Origin: Pseudonocardia sulfidoxydans NBRC 16205
GTDB taxonomy: Bacteria > Actinomycetota > Actinomycetes > Mycobacteriales > Pseudonocardiaceae
Reading direction: 5' to 3'
Length of the DNA stretch: 41,056 nucleotides
NCBI RefSeq assembly: GCF_007989085.1
Contig: NZ_BJVJ01000053.1
Coordinates: forward strand, 1-41,056
The notes beneath the pieces were generated by a model. The model ran no database searches and was not told the DNA's origin. It worked only from the letters and a program-made list of their open reading frames with translations. Both the position numbers and the translations under genes were made by a program. Positions 7,412 through 15,915 of this stretch are shown piece after piece. Numbering within the stretch: the stretch's first letter is position 1; each line of letters begins with the position of its first letter.

Positions 7412-8944
7412 TCAGGTGCCGTAGTGCCGCGGGGTGAACACCGTCGTGCCGGCTCCGCGGTGCACCACCCTGGTCGCCGACGAACCGACGACCACCAACG
7501 TCCGCATGTCGACGTCCTCGGGGTCCAGCTCGGCGAGCGTCGTCACGATGATCCGTTGTCCCGCACCGCCGACGTCGCGCCCGAGCACGACGGGGGTGTC
7601 GCCGGCGCGGTGCTCGAGCAGCACGTCACGCGCCGCGCCGAGCTGCCAGGGCCGGGCGCGCGAGCGCGGGTTGTAGATCGCGATGACCAGGTCCGCCTTC
7701 GCCGCGGCGACGAGCCGCTCGGTCACGGTGTCCCACGGCTTGAGCCTGTCGGACAACGAGATCAGCGCGTGGTCGTGACCCAGCGGCGCCCCGACGGCGG
7801 CGGCCACGGCCTGCGCCGCCGACATCCCGGGCAGCACCCGGACCGGGACGTCGGTGTACTTCTGCTCGCTCGCCACCTCCAGGACGGCGGTGGCCATCGC
7901 GAACACCCCGGGATCCCCGGCGGACACGACGACGACGCGACGTCCCGCGGCCGCGAGGTCGAGGGCGAGGGCGGCGCGTTCGGCCTCGACGCGGTTGTCG
8001 GAGGCGTGCCGGGTCTGCCGCGGGTTGGGGGCGACGCGGTCGAGGTAGGGGCCGTAGCCGACGAGGTCGTCGGCCTCGGCGAGCGCGGCGGCGGTCTGCG
8101 GGGTGAGCCAGTCACGCCCGGCCGGCCCGGTGCCGACGACGACGACCTCCCCGGGCCCGGTGACCGTCGACCCGCCCTCCTCCGCGACGGCGTCGGCGTC
8201 GGCCGACATGTCGGACGGAACGCTCGATGCCACCCGGCCCGGGATGACCGCGATGGAGAAGTACGGGACGTCGGCGGGGTCGACGTCGGCCAGCGGGGAC
8301 GTGCGCTCGCCCGCGGTCGTGGCGCGCTCGACGTAGTGGGCGTCGTCGAGCCGCCCGGCGTCGGTCAGCGCGCCACGGACGTTGTCGAACGTGCGGCCGA
8401 GCTTCATCACCGCGGCCGAGTCCGTGTCGGCGAGGTGCCGCGCCAGCTCGTCGCGGGGCAGGGTGCCGGGCAGGATCGTCAGTACCTCGTCGCGCTCCAC
8501 CAGGGGCTGCCCGAGCGCCGCCGACGCCGCGGACACCGACGTCACGCCCGGCACGACGACCGCGGTGAACCGCGGGGTGAGCCGCTTGTGCATGTGCATG
8601 TAGGAGCCGTAGAAGAGCGGGTCGCCCTCCGACAGCAGCACGACGTCGCGTCCCGCGTCGAGGTGCGCGGCCAGCCGCTCGGCCGCGGCGGTGTAGAACT
8701 CGTCGATCGCGCCCTGGTAGCCGCCGGGGTGGTCGGTGCTCTCCGTCGTGACGGGGTAGACCAGCGCCTCCTCGACCTGGTCACCGCGCAGGTAGGGCTC
8801 GGCGATGCCGCGCGCGATCGACCGGCCGTGCCGGGCCGCGTGGTAGGCGACGACGTCGGCGGCACCGATGAGCCGGGCGGCCTTGACCGTGATGAGCTCG
8901 GGGTCGCCGGGGCCGACGCCGACGCCGTAGAGAACTCCGGGCAC
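7412..8944 (-). CDS. cobIJ: Bifunctional precorrin-2 C20-methyltransferase / precorrin-3B C17-methyltransferase
   Basis: A 510-residue fusion of two tetrapyrrole methylases. Residues about 1-235 are CobI (GVLYGVGVGPGDPELITVKA, LLSEGDPLFYGSYMHMH, VVPGVTSVSAASAALG). Residues about 258-505 are CobJ (VVVVGTGPAGRDWLTPQTAA, VVSAGDPGVFAMA, VIAIYNPRSRARPWQL). The junction is a short acidic linker. The first half makes precorrin-3A from precorrin-2; the second contracts the ring by methylating C17 of precorrin-3B, the product of CobG encoded two genes upstream. I start at GTG 8944 because AGGAG lies 5 nt before it; GTG 8950, which overlaps the cobH stop, is the alternative. Such fusions occur in actinobacteria. 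Confidence 0.95.
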   Translation of the reverse strand: MPGVLYGVGVGPGDPELITVKAARLIGAADVVAYHAARHGRSIARGIAEPYLRGDQVEEALVYPVTTESTDHPGGYQGAIDEFYTAAAERLAAHLDAGRDVVLLSEGDPLFYGSYMHMHKRLTPRFTAVVVPGVTSVSAASAALGQPLVERDEVLTILPGTLPRDELARHLADTDSAAVMKLGRTFDNVRGALTDAGRLDDAHYVERATTAGERTSPLADVDPADVPYFSIAVIPGRVASSVPSDMSADADAVAEEGGSTVTGPGEVVVVGTGPAGRDWLTPQTAAALAEADDLVGYGPYLDRVAPNPRQTRHASDNRVEAERAALALDLAAAGRRVVVVSAGDPGVFAMATAVLEVASEQKYTDVPVRVLPGMSAAQAVAAAVGAPLGHDHALISLSDRLKPWDTVTERLVAAAKADLVIAIYNPRSRARPWQLGAARDVLLEHRAGDTPVVLGRDVGGAGQRIIVTTLAELDPEDVDMRTLVVVGSSATRVVHRGAGTTVFTPRHYGT

Positions 8945-8946
8945 CG

Positions 8947-9573
8947 TCACTCCTGCTCGCTCGCCAACGCGTTCAGCGCGGCCGCCGTGATGGCCGAGCC
9001 GCCGCGGCGCCCGTGCACCACCAGGTGCTCCAGGTCGGTCCGGGCGGCCAGGGCGTGCTTCGACTCCGCGGCGCCGATGAACCCGACGGGGATGCCGAGG
9101 ACCGCGGCCGGGCGCGGCGCACCGGCGTCGATCATGTCGAGCAGGTGGAACAGCGCCGTCGGCGCGTTCCCGATGGCGACGACCGCGCCGTCGAGGTGCG
9201 GGCGCCACAGCTCCAGTGCCGCCGCCGAGCGGGTGTTGCCCAACTCCTGCGCCAGCGCCGGGACGCGCTCGTCGCGCAGGGTGCAGATCACCTCGTTGTC
9301 GCGGGGGAGCCGGGCGCGGGTGACGCCGGCGGCGACCATCATCGCGTCGCACAGGATCGGGGCCCCGGCCCGCAGCGCCGCACGGGCCGCGGCGACGACG
9401 CCCGCGGTCGCCGCGATGTCGTCGACGAGATCGACCTGCCCGCACGCGTGGATCATCCGGACCGCGACGTACGCGACGTCGGCCGGGAGCCGGGAGAGGT
9501 CGGCCTCGGCGCGGATCGTCGCGAACGACTGCCGGTAGATCTCGGCGCCGTCGCGAATGTAGGTGCTGGTCAT
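8947..9573 (-). CDS. cobH: Precorrin-8X methylmutase
   Basis: A 208-residue enzyme with the catalytic histidine in VRMIHACGQVDL (His42), plus APILCDAMMVAAG, AIGNAPTALFHLL and GIPVGFIGAAESK, all family signatures of CobH/CbiC. It moves the methyl group from C11 to C12 of precorrin-8 to form hydrogenobyrinate. ATG 9573 overlaps the cobG stop (ATGA) and its end abuts the cobIJ start, so cobG-cobH-cobIJ form one leftward operon. Confidence 0.96.
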   Translation of the reverse strand: MTSTYIRDGAEIYRQSFATIRAEADLSRLPADVAYVAVRMIHACGQVDLVDDIAATAGVVAAARAALRAGAPILCDAMMVAAGVTRARLPRDNEVICTLRDERVPALAQELGNTRSAAALELWRPHLDGAVVAIGNAPTALFHLLDMIDAGAPRPAAVLGIPVGFIGAAESKHALAARTDLEHLVVHGRRGGSAITAAALNALASEQE

Positions 9574-10805
9574 GCGGTTCCTTCCGGCGCCTGCGGCGCC
9601 TGTGAGCGGCGATGGTCGCCATAGCGACCATCGCCGCTCACGACCTCGGTTGCGTACGTGCCGTCCACCTGCGCGACGAGTTCGGCGTGGGCCCCGTGCG
9701 GGGCGCCGCAGCGTCTCCCGCAGCCGACGACGTGGGTCCGTTCCCCGGCGGAGAGGGTCAGCGCACGGGCGTGGGAGCGGACGTCGGCGAGCGACTTCGC
9801 GCACCCCGGCGACCCCGCGCACGCGCTCACCAGCGTGACCGGCGAGTCGGCGTCGACGGCGAACCCCGCGGCCGCGAGAGCCTCGGGGTCGCCGCCGGAG
9901 GGCAGCACGATCGTCCGCCACGGCGTGACCAGCACCTGGGGCGAGAGCCGGGCGAGCAACCGGAGGTCGGCGGCGGCGAGCTCCCCCAACACCGGCGCGA
10001 CGACGAGCGCGCGCCCGCCGTCGTCGCGCAGCACGCCCCCGACCCCCGGGGAACGAACGGCACAGTCGCGCAACTCAGTGGCGTCACTGTGCCGTTCGTG
10101 CGCGTCGGGCAGGGCGCGAGTGGGCAGGGCGAGGGCGGGCAGGGCGAGGGCGGCGGCGACGCGGGCGGCGGCGTCCGGCACCTCCGAGGCGCGCCATTGG
10201 GAACTGCTCAGCGCGGGGAACGCCTCCGCCGCGCTGACCAGCACGTCCACGGCATCGGCGAGCGCGACGGCACCGACCGGCGTGCCGGCCACGAGCAGTG
10301 TCCCGGTCGTCGCGGTCCGGGCCCGCCAGCACAGGTCGGGGGCCTCGGCGGCGACGTCGCCACGGCCGTCGTCGATCGCGAACAGGAACCGTCCGGACAG
10401 CCCGGCGAGCGCAGGACAGGCGCAGATCGCGGTGTCGAGCCGGGCCGCGACACCGCGGACGTCGGCGAGCCCGCCCGCGATCCCCGACAGCGGCGAGGCG
10501 AGGACGTTGCGTATCCGCTCGTGGGTCCGTGACGGCACGAGACCGGCCGTGACCAGCACCGACAGGGCGTCGGGGTCGTCGCGGCGCAGACCCCGCAGCT
10601 GCAGGTTCCCCCGGGAGGTCAGGTGCGCGGCGCCGTCACCGTGGCGTGCCGCGCAGTCGGCGACGGCCCGCGCCGCGGCGGCGGTGAGCACCCCGCCGGG
10701 CAGCCGGATCCGGGCGAGCGCACCGTCGGCGGCGTCGTGCGGGGCCAGTACGCCCGGGCAGGCGTCGGCCCGCAGGCGAGGCGGCGGCGCGACGGACGGG
10801 GGCAC
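9570..10805 (-). CDS. cobG: Precorrin-3B synthase (CobG), with repeat-derived insertions
   Basis: A 411-residue protein of the nitrite/sulfite-reductase-like fold. It has LTSRGNLQLRG near the N-terminus and a cysteine cluster in SACAGSPGCAKSLADVRSHA. CobG oxidises precorrin-3A to the hydroxylactone precorrin-3B using O2 and an iron-sulfur centre, so this marks the aerobic pathway. I chose GTG 10805 because TACAGT (10818-10813), a good -10, lies 7 nt before it, suggesting a leaderless message; GTG 10814 and 10823 are alternatives. Two oddities are visible. An Ala/Leu/Pro-rich linker around 10040-10160 contains a perfect hairpin repeat, and the last 20 or so residues (from VVSGDGRYGDHRRS) are encoded by copy B of the 40-bp palindrome. 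The enzyme core looks intact. Confidence 0.9.
   Translation of the reverse strand: MPPSVAPPPRLRADACPGVLAPHDAADGALARIRLPGGVLTAAAARAVADCAARHGDGAAHLTSRGNLQLRGLRRDDPDALSVLVTAGLVPSRTHERIRNVLASPLSGIAGGLADVRGVAARLDTAICACPALAGLSGRFLFAIDDGRGDVAAEAPDLCWRARTATTGTLLVAGTPVGAVALADAVDVLVSAAEAFPALSSSQWRASEVPDAAARVAAALALPALALPTRALPDAHERHSDATELRDCAVRSPGVGGVLRDDGGRALVVAPVLGELAAADLRLLARLSPQVLVTPWRTIVLPSGGDPEALAAAGFAVDADSPVTLVSACAGSPGCAKSLADVRSHARALTLSAGERTHVVGCGRRCGAPHGAHAELVAQVDGTYATEVVSGDGRYGDHRRSQAPQAPEGTA
9602..9641 (+). repeat. 40-bp palindromic element, copy B, inside the 3' end of cobG
   Basis: Arms GTGAGCGGCGATGGTCGC (9602-9619) and complement (9624-9641) surround a CATA loop. The arms are identical to those of copy A. 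Unlike the other copies it is read through: on the minus strand it encodes the in-frame segment VSGDGRYGDHRRS near the CobG C-terminus. It lies about 30 bp before the cobH start. Confidence 0.9.
10053..10099. repeat. Inverted repeat (14-bp arms) inside cobG
   Basis: ACGAACGGCACAGT (10053-10066) and ACTGTGCCGTTCGT (10086-10099) are perfect complements around a 19-nt loop. The hairpin is translated in frame as part of a low-complexity linker in CobG. The loop motif GCAACTCAGTGGC resembles the bases around 50-75 of the window, so it may be another dispersed element. Confidence 0.7.
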
Positions 10806-10812
10806 GGCCGCC

Positions 10813-10818
10813 ACTGTA
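10813..10818 (-). promoter_or_regulatory. Candidate -10 element for leaderless cobG
   Basis: TACAGT on the minus strand ends 7 nt before GTG 10805. That would place transcription start at or next to the start codon, the usual leaderless arrangement in actinobacteria. No clear -35 is seen. Confidence 0.4.
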
Positions 10819-10894
10819 AACACCGCATTGCGGGCGTGGCGGGAGCCGATCGTCACTCCGGGGCCGCTCGGCTTGACGTGCGAGCAGGACGTTG

Positions 10895-11072
10895 CGGACA
10901 GTGAGAGCCGAACAACTTCATGGCGGGCGGGAACCGAGGAAGCCGGTGCGAGTCCGGCGCGGTCCCGCCACTGTCACCGGGGAGCGGACCCCACGCACGG
11001 CCACGGGCGCGAGCCCGGAAGGCCGGGGCGAGCGCCGATCCGGGAGCCAGGACACTCACCTGCCCGCCGACC
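10895..11072 (+). ncRNA. Cobalamin (adenosylcobalamin) riboswitch
   Basis: The B12-element core is plain: GGGAACCGAGGAAGCCGGTG (10929-10948), AGTCCGGCGCGGTCCCGCCA (10951-10970) and CTGTCACCGG, followed by the 3' segment GAGCCAGGACACTCACCTGC (11044-11063). It lies on the plus strand 40-50 bp before cobN, within the cobG/cobN divergent interval, so it should repress cobN when cobalamin is plentiful. No comparable element precedes cobL or is oriented toward cobG. Confidence 0.95.
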
Positions 11073-11109
11073 ATCCCACCCGGGACGAGGATCCCGAGGA
11101 AGGCCGGCC

Positions 11110-14100
11110 ATGCGCCCCGAGAACCCGCGCCCCGAGATCCTGCTGCTCTCCACGTCGGACACCGACCTGCTGTCCGCCCGCGCCTCCGACGCGCCGTACC
11201 GGCTCGCGAACCCGGCCCGCGTCCTGCTCGACGACCTCCCCGCGCTGCTCGACGGCGTCGCGGTCGTCGTCGTGCGGATCCTGGGCGGGCGCCGGTACTG
11301 GGAGGACGGCCTCGACGCGGTCCTGGCCTCCGGGAAGCCGGTCGTGGCGCTGGGCGGGGAGATGGCGCCCGACGCGGAGATGATGGAGCTGTCGACGGTG
11401 CCCGCCGGGGTCGCCGCGCAGGCCCACGCCTACCTCGCCCAGGGCGGCACCGACAACCTCGCGCAGCTGGCCGCGTTCCTGTCCGACACCGTCCTGCTCA
11501 CCGGCGAGGGCTTCGCGCCCCCGGCGGAGCTCCCGGCCTGGGGCATCCTCGACCGCCGCGGGAAGGAGAGCGACGGCCCGACCGTCGCCGTCCTCTACTA
11601 CCGCGCCCAGCAGCTCGCCGGGAACACCGGCTACGTCGAGGCGCTGTGCACGGCGATCGAGGACGCGGGTGGGCGGCCGTTGCCGGTCTACTGCGCGTCG
11701 CTGCGCCAGGCGCCCGCCGAACTGTTGACGACGTTGCGCGCCGCCGACGCCATGGTCGTCACCGTGCTCGCCGCGGGCGGGACGAAGCCCGCGTCCGCGC
11801 AGGCCGGGGGTGACGACGAGGCGTGGGACGTCGCGGAGCTGGCCGCGCTCGACGTCCCGATCCTGCAGGGCCTGTGCCTGACCAGCAGCCGTGAGTCGTG
11901 GGCGTCCTCCGACGACGGGATGACCCCGCTCGACGTCGCCACCCAGGTCGCGGTCCCGGAGTTCGACGGCCGGCTGATCACGGTGCCGTTCTCGTTCAAG
12001 GAGGTCGACGCCGACGGCCTGTCGGTCTACGTGCCCGACCCCGAGCGCGCGGCCCGCGTCGCCGGGATCGCCGTCCGACACGCCATGCTGCGCCGGATCC
12101 CCAACGCGGACAAGCGGATCGTCGTGATGCTCTCGGCGTACCCGACGAAACACGCCCGCATCGGCAACGCGGTCGGGCTCGACACGCCGGCGTCGACGGT
12201 CGCGTTGCTGCGCACCATGGCCGAGGCGGGCTACGACGTCGGCGACTTCCCCGGGGTGGCCGACGGCGACGGCGACGCACTGATCCACGCGCTCATCGAG
12301 GCCGGCGGTCAGGACCCGGACTGGCTCACCGAGGAGCAGCTGGCCGGCAACCCCGTCCGCATCTCGGCGGCCCGCTACCGGTCGTGGTTCGAACGGTTGC
12401 CCGCGGAGCTGACCGACGGCGTCGAGAAGCACTGGGGGCCCGCTCCGGGGGAGCACTACGTCGACCGCTCCGCCGACCCGGACGGCGAGATCGTCGTCGC
12501 GGCGCTGCGGTCGGGCAACGTCGTGCTGATGGTGCAGCCGCCGCGCGGGTTCGGCGAGAACCCCGTCGCGATCTACCACGATCCGGACCTGCCGCCCTCG
12601 CACCACTATCTCGGCGCCTACCGCTGGCTCGCCGCGCCGCGCGACGAGGAGGGTTTCGGGGCGCACGCGATCGTGCACGTCGGCAAGCACGGGAACCTGG
12701 AGTGGTTGCCGGGCAAGACGTTGGGCATGTCCGCGGGCTGCGGGACCGACGCCGCGCTGGGCGACCTGCCGCTGGTCTACCCGTTCCTGGTCAACGACCC
12801 CGGCGAAGGCACGCAGGCCAAGCGCCGCGCCCACGCCACGCTGGTCGACCACCTGATCCCGCCGATGGCGCGCGCCGAGAGCTACGGCGACATCTCGCGG
12901 CTGGAGCAGCTGCTCGACGAGCACGCCAACATCGCAGCGCTCGACCCGGCGAAGCTGCCCGCGATCCGTCAGCAGATCTGGACGCTGATGCAGGCGGCGA
13001 AGCTCGACCACGACCTCGGGCTGTCCGAGCGCCCCGAGGAAGATCACTTCGACGACATGCTCCTGCACGTCGACGGCTGGTTGTGCGAGATCAAGGACGT
13101 CCAGATCCGCGACGGGCTGCACGTCCTCGGCGCGGCCCCGACGGGCGCGCAGCGGGTCGAGCTGGTGCTGGCCATGTTGCGGGCCCGGCAGATGTGGGGC
13201 GGGGAGCAGAACGTGCCCGGGCTGCGGGAGGCTCTCGGCCTGGTCGAGGACGGGTCGGAGACGAAGGCGCGCACGGACGCGATCGAGGCGCTCGCACACA
13301 CGCTGGTCGCGGACATGGAGGCTGCGGGCTGGGATCCGGCCGCCGTCGCCGAGATCGCGCGCCTCCACAAAGCCCCCGAAGCCGAGGCCGTGTTGCGCTT
13401 CGCCGCGACCGAGGTCGTCCCCCGCCTCGCCGGGACCGCCCACGAGATCGACCGCGTCCTGCACGCCCTGGCCGGCGGGTTCGTCCCCGCCGGGCCGTCG
13501 GGCTCCCCGCTGCGCGGCCTGGTCAACGTGCTCCCGACCGGGCGCAACTTCTACTCCGTCGACCCCAAGGCCGTCCCGTCGCGGCTGGCGTGGGAGACGG
13601 GGCAGGCGATGGCGGACTCGCTCGTCGAGCGCTACCGCCGCGACCACGACGACTGGCCCCGCTCGGTCGGCATCTCGGTGTGGGGCACGTCCGCCATGCG
13701 CACGTCCGGTGACGACGTCGCCGAGGTCTTCGCCCTGCTCGGCGTCCGCCCGGTGTGGGACGAGATGTCGCGCCGCGTCGTCCGCCTCGAACCGATCCCG
13801 CTCGACGAGCTCGGCCGCCCCCGCATCGACGTCACCGTCCGCATCTCCGGGTTCTTCCGCGACGCGTTCCCGCACGTCCTGGCCCTTCTCGACGACGCCG
13901 TCGCCCTCGTCGCGGGTCTCGACGAACCGGCGTCGCAGAACTTCGTCCGGGCACACGTGGAGGCCGACCGGGACCGCCACGGCGACGAGCGGCGCGCCCG
14001 CACCCGCGTCTTCGGCTCGAAGCCCGGCACGTACGGCGCGGGGCTGCTGCAGCTCGTCGAGTCCCGGGACTGGCGCGGTGACGCCGACCTCGCCGAGGTC

Positions 14101-14721
14101 TACACGACGTGGGGCGGCTACGCCTACGGCCGCGGCCTCGACGGCGTCCCCGCGCGCGACGACATGGAGAACGCCTACCGGCGGATCGCGGTGGCGGCCA
14201 AGAACACCGACACCCGTGAGCACGACATCGCCGACTCCGACGACTACTACCAGTACCACGGCGGCATGGTCGCGACGGTCCGCGCGCTCACCGGCTCCGC
14301 GCCGGAGGCCTACATCGGTGACTCGACGCGGCCCGAGTCCGTGCGCACCCGGACGCTGTCGGAGGAGACGGCGCGGGTGTTCCGGGCGCGCGTGGTCAAC
14401 CCGCGCTGGATCGCGGCGATGCGCCGCCACGGCTACAAGGGCGCCTTCGAGATGGCCGCGACGGTCGACTACCTCTTCGGCTACGACGCCACGACCGGTG
14501 TCGTCGACGACTGGATGTACGACCGGCTGGCGGGCGAGTACGTCCTCGATCCGGAGAACCGCGCGTTCCTGTCCGAGTCGAACCCGTGGGCGTTGCACGG
14601 CATGGCCGAACGGCTGCTGGAAGCGGTCGAACGCGGCATGTGGGAGGCCCCGGACCCCGACACCCTCGCCGCCCTGCGCACCGCCTACCTGGAATCGGAA
14701 GGCGACGTCGAAAGCCTGTGA
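11110..14721 (+). CDS. cobN: Cobaltochelatase large subunit
   Basis: A 1203-residue CobN/Mg-chelatase H-type protein. Recognisable segments include HVGKHGNLEWLPGKTLGMS (from about residue 524), DHLIPPMARAESYGDISRLE, GALEVDGVEKHWG-like chelatase blocks and TGRNFYSVDPKAVPSRLAWE. It inserts cobalt into hydrogenobyrinate a,c-diamide with ATP, together with CobS/CobT or ChlI/ChlD-type AAA+ partners, none of which are in this window. ATG 11110 is preceded by GAGGAAGG at 11096-11103, and a cobalamin riboswitch controls it. Its stop TGA (14719-14721) falls in the left arm of palindrome copy C. The long open frame upstream of 11110 is riboswitch and divergent cobG sequence, not coding. Length is normal. 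Confidence 0.96.
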   Translation: MRPENPRPEILLLSTSDTDLLSARASDAPYRLANPARVLLDDLPALLDGVAVVVVRILGGRRYWEDGLDAVLASGKPVVALGGEMAPDAEMMELSTVPAGVAAQAHAYLAQGGTDNLAQLAAFLSDTVLLTGEGFAPPAELPAWGILDRRGKESDGPTVAVLYYRAQQLAGNTGYVEALCTAIEDAGGRPLPVYCASLRQAPAELLTTLRAADAMVVTVLAAGGTKPASAQAGGDDEAWDVAELAALDVPILQGLCLTSSRESWASSDDGMTPLDVATQVAVPEFDGRLITVPFSFKEVDADGLSVYVPDPERAARVAGIAVRHAMLRRIPNADKRIVVMLSAYPTKHARIGNAVGLDTPASTVALLRTMAEAGYDVGDFPGVADGDGDALIHALIEAGGQDPDWLTEEQLAGNPVRISAARYRSWFERLPAELTDGVEKHWGPAPGEHYVDRSADPDGEIVVAALRSGNVVLMVQPPRGFGENPVAIYHDPDLPPSHHYLGAYRWLAAPRDEEGFGAHAIVHVGKHGNLEWLPGKTLGMSAGCGTDAALGDLPLVYPFLVNDPGEGTQAKRRAHATLVDHLIPPMARAESYGDISRLEQLLDEHANIAALDPAKLPAIRQQIWTLMQAAKLDHDLGLSERPEEDHFDDMLLHVDGWLCEIKDVQIRDGLHVLGAAPTGAQRVELVLAMLRARQMWGGEQNVPGLREALGLVEDGSETKARTDAIEALAHTLVADMEAAGWDPAAVAEIARLHKAPEAEAVLRFAATEVVPRLAGTAHEIDRVLHALAGGFVPAGPSGSPLRGLVNVLPTGRNFYSVDPKAVPSRLAWETGQAMADSLVERYRRDHDDWPRSVGISVWGTSAMRTSGDDVAEVFALLGVRPVWDEMSRRVVRLEPIPLDELGRPRIDVTVRISGFFRDAFPHVLALLDDAVALVAGLDEPASQNFVRAHVEADRDRHGDERRARTRVFGSKPGTYGAGLLQLVESRDWRGDADLAEVYTTWGGYAYGRGLDGVPARDDMENAYRRIAVAAKNTDTREHDIADSDDYYQYHGGMVATVRALTGSAPEAYIGDSTRPESVRTRTLSEETARVFRARVVNPRWIAAMRRHGYKGAFEMAATVDYLFGYDATTGVVDDWMYDRLAGEYVLDPENRAFLSESNPWALHGMAERLLEAVERGMWEAPDPDTLAALRTAYLESEGDVESL

Positions 14722-14757
14722 GTGGCAATGGTCGCTATCGCGACTATTGCCACTCAC
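14718..14757 (+). repeat. 40-bp palindromic element, copy C
   Basis: Left arm GTGAGTGGCAATGGTCGC (14718-14735), loop TATC, right arm GCGACTATTGCCACTCAC (14740-14757). One position is a G-T type mismatch; the other differences from copies A/B (GC to AT pairs) are matched in both arms. Both converging genes end inside it: the cobN TGA in the left arm and the TAG (14746-14744) of the leftward dehydrogenase in the right arm. Confidence 0.9.
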
Positions 14758-15802
14758 GACCCCGGTACGCGCGGTCGAGCAGCGCCCGGATCGTGTCGAA
14801 GGACGCCGGCACCGGGTTCGTGGTGTCCGCGACGTCGTGGGCCACGCCGTCGAGGGCCTCGCCGGTGGCACCGAGCGTCGCGAGGTCATGGGGCAGCCCG
14901 ATGCGCGCGGCGAGCTCCCACAGGGCGCGGCCGGGATCGTCACCCAGGTACGGACGCAGGCGTGACACCATGTCCGGCACCGCCGCGGCGTTCAACGCGA
15001 CGACGTAGGGCAACACGACGGAGTGCGTGTCGGCGTGCACCAGTCCCAGCCGCCCACCGAGCGCGTGCGAGATCCGATGCTGCAGGCCGGTTCCGGCCGA
15101 GCCCAGCGCCGTCCCGGCGAGGAAGGCCCCGTACTGCAGGCCGGCGCGGGCGTCGAGATCCGCCGGGTTCGTCGTGACGACGGGCAGCGACGTCGTGAGG
15201 ATGCGGACGGCGTCGGCGGCGAGCGCCGCGATCAGCGGGTTCCCGGCCGGTGCCCAGAGCGCGGCGAAACAGTGCGCCATCGCGTTGAACGTGCTCGGGC
15301 CCGTCACCGCGGCCGGGAGGCCGACCGTCAGCTCGGGGTCGTAGAGCACGACGCGCGGCCGGACCCGCTCGTCGGATCCCGTGCGCTTGCGCTGCCCACC
15401 GGTCATGCCGTAGACGGGCGTCAGCTCGGAACCGGCGTAGGTCGTCGGCACGGCGACGATCGGGATCCCGAGCTCGAGCGCCACGGCCTTCGCGAGCCCG
15501 GTCGCCGACCCGCCGCCGAGGCTCACGATCACGTCCGCGCCGGCGTCACGCGCCGCGGCCGTGGCACGCGAGGCGATGTCGACGGGCACGTGCTGGGCGA
15601 TCTCGTGCCAGGTCAGCGCGGCACGCGCGCCGAGCGCGGCCGTCACCGTGTCCCCGCCGGGCGCGTGCCCGCTCACGATCACCATCGCCCGGGACGCGCC
15701 GAGCCGCGCGACCTCGTCACCGACCTCGGCGAGCCGCCCGGGCCCGAACACGATCCGGGTGGGTGCGAACTCGTGGTCGAAGGGGCGGACAGGCGCAGTC
15801 AT
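14744..15802 (-). CDS. Iron-containing alcohol dehydrogenase family protein, maleylacetate reductase-like
   Basis: A 352-residue group III (iron-type) dehydrogenase. NAD(P) binding is shown by VSLGGGSATGLAKAVALE (about residues 92-110). The metal site is suggested by histidines in FNAMAHCFAALW, LQHRISHALGG and VHADTHSVVLPYV. The closest family by motif and length is maleylacetate reductase, which reduces maleylacetate to 3-oxoadipate in chlorocatechol and hydroxyquinol degradation. No intradiol dioxygenase gene is nearby, so the substrate is uncertain. ATG 15802 is used; the open frame upstream runs through palindrome copy D and lacks coding bias. Its stop lies within palindrome copy C. Confidence 0.88.
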   Translation of the reverse strand: MTAPVRPFDHEFAPTRIVFGPGRLAEVGDEVARLGASRAMVIVSGHAPGGDTVTAALGARAALTWHEIAQHVPVDIASRATAAARDAGADVIVSLGGGSATGLAKAVALELGIPIVAVPTTYAGSELTPVYGMTGGQRKRTGSDERVRPRVVLYDPELTVGLPAAVTGPSTFNAMAHCFAALWAPAGNPLIAALAADAVRILTTSLPVVTTNPADLDARAGLQYGAFLAGTALGSAGTGLQHRISHALGGRLGLVHADTHSVVLPYVVALNAAAVPDMVSRLRPYLGDDPGRALWELAARIGLPHDLATLGATGEALDGVAHDVADTTNPVPASFDTIRALLDRAYRGREWQ

Positions 15803-15915
15803 GGTTCCGCGATCGTGGCAGACGCCGCCTCGACCGGCCCCACGGCCGACGGTCCTCGGACGCGTACCAGTCGGCGGCGCGGGCCCGGCTGCGATGGACT
15901 CCCTGGTCAGGGGTC

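Noticed and set aside
11056..14943. Very long open frame on the minus strand opposite cobN
   Set aside because: It is the antisense shadow of a strongly biased, clearly recognised cobN; its translation is Arg/Gly/Val-rich low complexity with no family match.
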